Source: Bdellovibrio sp.
GTDB taxonomy: Bacteria; Bdellovibrionota; Bdellovibrionia; Bdellovibrionales; Bdellovibrionaceae
Length of the DNA: 7,263 bases
Assembly: GCA_003176075.1 (NCBI GenBank)
Contig: PSRN01000078.1
Span: 1-7,263, forward strand
Direction: 5' to 3'
Below, in pieces: positions 5,532 to 7,263 of this stretch. The notes under the pieces were generated by a model. The model was not told the DNA's origin, searched no databases, and was given only the letters and a program-made list of their open reading frames with translations. The first letter of the stretch is position 1. Every line of letters starts with the position of its first letter. Position numbers and translations under genes: made by a program.

Positions 5532-6206
5532 TTATTCACTTTCGGAAACTTCTGTGCCGATTTCGTGGACTTCAGCAGAATCTTCCGCTGAAGTCCTGGG
5601 TTTGGGATGACTCTTTTGGTATTCCTTCACTTTCATGGGGTCAGGGGCAAGGATCAAAAACATCTGTCGCCCCTCCATTTTCGGCGGAACTTCCGTCAGG
5701 GCCACATCCTGCAGAGCCTCAACCGCCTTTTTGAGCACCCCCAAACCGAGTTCCTGGTGAGCCATCTCGCGACCTTGAAAACGCAAGTTGACTTTGACCT
5801 TATCCCCCTCCAACAAAAAGCGCCGGGCGTGACGGACTTTGGTATCAAAATCATGCTGATCAGTGCGGGGCCGCATTTGAATTTCTTTGACCTGGACGAT
5901 GACTTGCTTTTTGCGGGCCGCCGCTTGTTTCTTCTTGTTTTCGTATTTCCACTTGCCGTAGTCCATTAACCGGCAAGTCGGAGGCGTGGCTGAAGGGGCG
6001 ATTTCAATCAAATCGAGTCCCCGTTCTTCCGCCAGACGAATGCCTTCGGGGACGGTCATCACGCCAAGCATTCCACCATTATCGTCGATGACGCGAACTT
6101 GTTGCGCCCGGATCTCCCGGTTGACGCGAAGGCCGTCCTTGTCTTGTTTTTTGCCACGAAAATCACGACCGCCGCCACCGATTCTTCTTTCACCTGGACC
6201 GCTAAT
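5532..6206 (-). CDS. infC: Translation initiation factor IF-3, with ATT start codon
   Basis: Binds the 30S subunit, prevents premature 50S joining and checks the initiator tRNA-start codon pairing. The 224-residue product has a Gly/Arg-rich N-terminal extension (1-25), the IF3 N-domain (LRVNREIRAQQVRVIDDNGG, then MLGV... and MDYGKWKYE), a Lys-rich linker (KKKQAAARKKQ) and the C-domain (VKEIQMRPRTDQHDFDTK, KVKVNLRFQGREMAH, VPPKMEGRQMFLILAP). A ~36-residue hydrophilic tail with an acidic end (EVSESE) follows; myxobacterial IF3 (Dsg) also has a C-terminal extension. Between the upstream in-frame TGA and residue 46 there is no ATG, GTG or TTG; ATG 6071 would cut off the first conserved N-domain strands. 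ATT 6206 directly follows AAGGAGGT, so I call it the start. infC of E. coli also starts with AUU, which IF3 discriminates against, giving self-repression. thrS ends 16 nt upstream. Confidence 0.97.
   Translation of the reverse strand: MSGPGERRIGGGGRDFRGKKQDKDGLRVNREIRAQQVRVIDDNGGMLGVMTVPEGIRLAEERGLDLIEIAPSATPPTCRLMDYGKWKYENKKKQAAARKKQVIVQVKEIQMRPRTDQHDFDTKVRHARRFLLEGDKVKVNLRFQGREMAHQELGLGVLKKAVEALQDVALTEVPPKMEGRQMFLILAPDPMKVKEYQKSHPKPRTSAEDSAEVHEIGTEVSESE
5567..5596. terminator. Perfect 10-bp hairpin at the convergent ends of infC and the beta-barrel gene
   Basis: GGACTTCAGC and GCTGAAGTCC flank a 10-nt loop. It lies 40 nt past the plus-strand beta-barrel stop and, on the other strand, within the last codons of infC (the acidic tail). 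It is well placed to end plus-strand transcription, since the genes are separated by only 5 bp. No clear T-run follows on either strand, so a factor-dependent or stability role is as likely as intrinsic termination. Confidence 0.4.
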
Positions 6207-6222
6207 TGGAACCTCCTTGCAT
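6202..6222 (-). other. Six-codon ORF over the infC ribosome site (MQGGSN)
   Basis: Immediately after the thrS TAA (6223-6225) comes ATG CAA GGA GGT TCC AAT TAG, covering the infC Shine-Dalgarno and ending on the first position downstream of the ATT start overlap (shared base 6204). It has no ribosome site of its own, so translation could occur only by re-initiation after thrS. It may well be chance, since GGAGGT and the neighbouring bases are needed for infC. Confidence 0.2.
6211..6218 (-). promoter_or_regulatory. Perfect Shine-Dalgarno fixing the infC ATT start
   Basis: AAGGAGGT on the minus strand, 4 nt before ATT at 6206-6204, matches the full anti-Shine-Dalgarno core. A strong site would compensate for the poor initiation codon and marks the only plausible infC start. 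Confidence 0.85.
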
Positions 6223-7263
6223 TTAACTCACCGTCGAGGAACCGCTCGACATTGAAGCGAGATTTGATGCGACATTTCGCCCTTCCTCCGGACCTGGATC
6301 AAGTTGCCGGCTCAAACGATCTGAATTAATCATTCGGATCATTTGCGGCTGACTCAGTCCTTGGATCATTCGACCATCCCGGAGACGAACAGAGACTTGG
6401 TCGGTCTCCATCTCTTTGTCACCAATAATGATCATATAAGGAATTTGCTTCAACTGCGCTTCTCGAATCTTGAAATTGAGTTTCTCTTTTCTATCGTCAA
6501 ACTCGGCCCGGCAGCCCACTTCTTTAAGCCGCTTCAATATCTCGCCGCAATAGGTATTCACCCGGTCCGTCACATTGAGCACAACAACCTGAAGTGGCGA
6601 CAACCAAGTCGGAAGCCGTCCCGCCGTATGTTCCAGGTAAACGCCGATAAAGCGCTCCAAACTTCCCAGAACGGCACGATGGAGCATCACTGGCCGATGA
6701 TCTGAATTGTCTTCGCCGGTGTACTTCAATTGAAAAAGCTCGGGCAGGTTAAAATCCACCTGCAGAGTGCCCAACTGCCAGGGACGCTTCAAGGCATCCA
6801 CAAACATAATGTCCAACTTAGGGCCGTAGAAAGCGCCATCTCCAGGATTCAGGGTAAAAGGAAGGGAGAGCGTGGTCAGCGCTTTTTGCAAAGCCCCTTC
6901 CGCCCGGTCCCAAACCTCGCCGGAGCCCACCCGTTTTTCAGGACGCGTGCTGAGATAAATGCGGTATTCCTGCATACCGAGTGTTCGATAAATCTCATTG
7001 AGCATTGATACAAAGTTCTCAATTTCCCCTTGCAACTGATCGATGGTGCAAAAAATGTGGGCGTCGTCCTGGCAAAAGGTCCGCACCCGAGTGAGTCCGT
7101 GCACGGCGCCGGCCCGCTCATAACGATGGAGCCTGCCGAAGTCGGCCAACCGCAGGGGCAACTCCCGGTAGGAGTGTTTGTCGGCCCTGAACATCAAGCA
7201 ATGGGAGGGGCAGTTCATCGGCTTGGCCGCGAAATCCCGCTCATCAATGCGCATGAAATACAT
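6223..7263 (-). CDS. thrS: Threonyl-tRNA synthetase, C-terminal part (5' end outside window)
   Basis: Charges tRNA-Thr with threonine; class II synthetase. The 346 visible residues cover most of the catalytic domain and the anticodon-binding domain. The three zinc ligands are present: Cys 18 in KPMNCPSHC, His 69 in QDDAHIF and His 195 in PVMLHRA. Motif 2 (HRYERAGAVHGLTRVRTF, about 46-63) and motif 3 (GSLERFIG, about 200-207) are intact, as are STRPEKRVGS and GAFYGPKLD. The anticodon-binding domain runs from about 222 (SPLQVVVLNVTD) to 312 (through KIREAQLKQIPYM and GDKEME). A ~34-residue Ser/Gly-rich tail follows, longer than in E. coli. The TGS and editing domains and class II motif 1 lie outside the window. 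It is 16 nt upstream of infC and likely cotranscribed with it, the conserved arrangement. Confidence 0.98.
   Translation of the reverse strand: MYFMRIDERDFAAKPMNCPSHCLMFRADKHSYRELPLRLADFGRLHRYERAGAVHGLTRVRTFCQDDAHIFCTIDQLQGEIENFVSMLNEIYRTLGMQEYRIYLSTRPEKRVGSGEVWDRAEGALQKALTTLSLPFTLNPGDGAFYGPKLDIMFVDALKRPWQLGTLQVDFNLPELFQLKYTGEDNSDHRPVMLHRAVLGSLERFIGVYLEHTAGRLPTWLSPLQVVVLNVTDRVNTYCGEILKRLKEVGCRAEFDDRKEKLNFKIREAQLKQIPYMIIIGDKEMETDQVSVRLRDGRMIQGLSQPQMIRMINSDRLSRQLDPGPEEGRNVASNLASMSSGSSTVS

Overview
The window looks like a chromosomal housekeeping region of a Gram-negative bacterium. It encodes the C-terminal half of threonyl-tRNA synthetase (thrS), initiation factor IF3 (infC), ribosomal proteins L35 and L20 (rpmI, rplT), and two mevalonate-route isoprenoid enzymes: type 2 isopentenyl-diphosphate isomerase (fni/idi2) and class II HMG-CoA reductase (mvaA). 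All of these are on the minus strand. A lipoprotein and a signal-peptide-bearing beta-barrel protein imply an outer membrane. A mevalonate route in a Gram-negative with about 50% GC would fit a Bdellovibrionota/Oligoflexia or Myxococcota-like lineage, but that placement is inference only.

Layout, read in the main (minus) direction from the right end. thrS (cut by the window edge) is followed after 16 nt by infC, which appears to start at the rare codon ATT behind a perfect Shine-Dalgarno. Transcription then meets a convergent plus-strand outer-membrane beta-barrel gene (4117-5526), whose stop lies 5 bp from the infC stop. Next come a 623-bp intergenic stretch holding a large imperfect hairpin, a small minus-strand lipoprotein gene, and a 256-bp gap with a hairpin and a candidate promoter. 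The second minus-strand block is rpmI - rplT - fni - mvaA, running off the left edge. The usual infC-rpmI-rplT cluster has therefore been split, and rpmI-rplT has its own upstream region and carries isoprenoid genes downstream.

The most unusual feature is just before rplT. A 35-bp unit containing the rplT Shine-Dalgarno, start codon and first five codons is present three times in tandem. The two upstream copies each form a 12-codon minicistron whose TGA overlaps the next ATG as ATGA, giving a chain of apparently coupled initiation sites leading into L20. Since L20 is a classic autogenous translational regulator in other bacteria, this may be a regulatory device or a recent slippage duplication.

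No tRNA, rRNA, CRISPR array, transposase or phage gene was seen.
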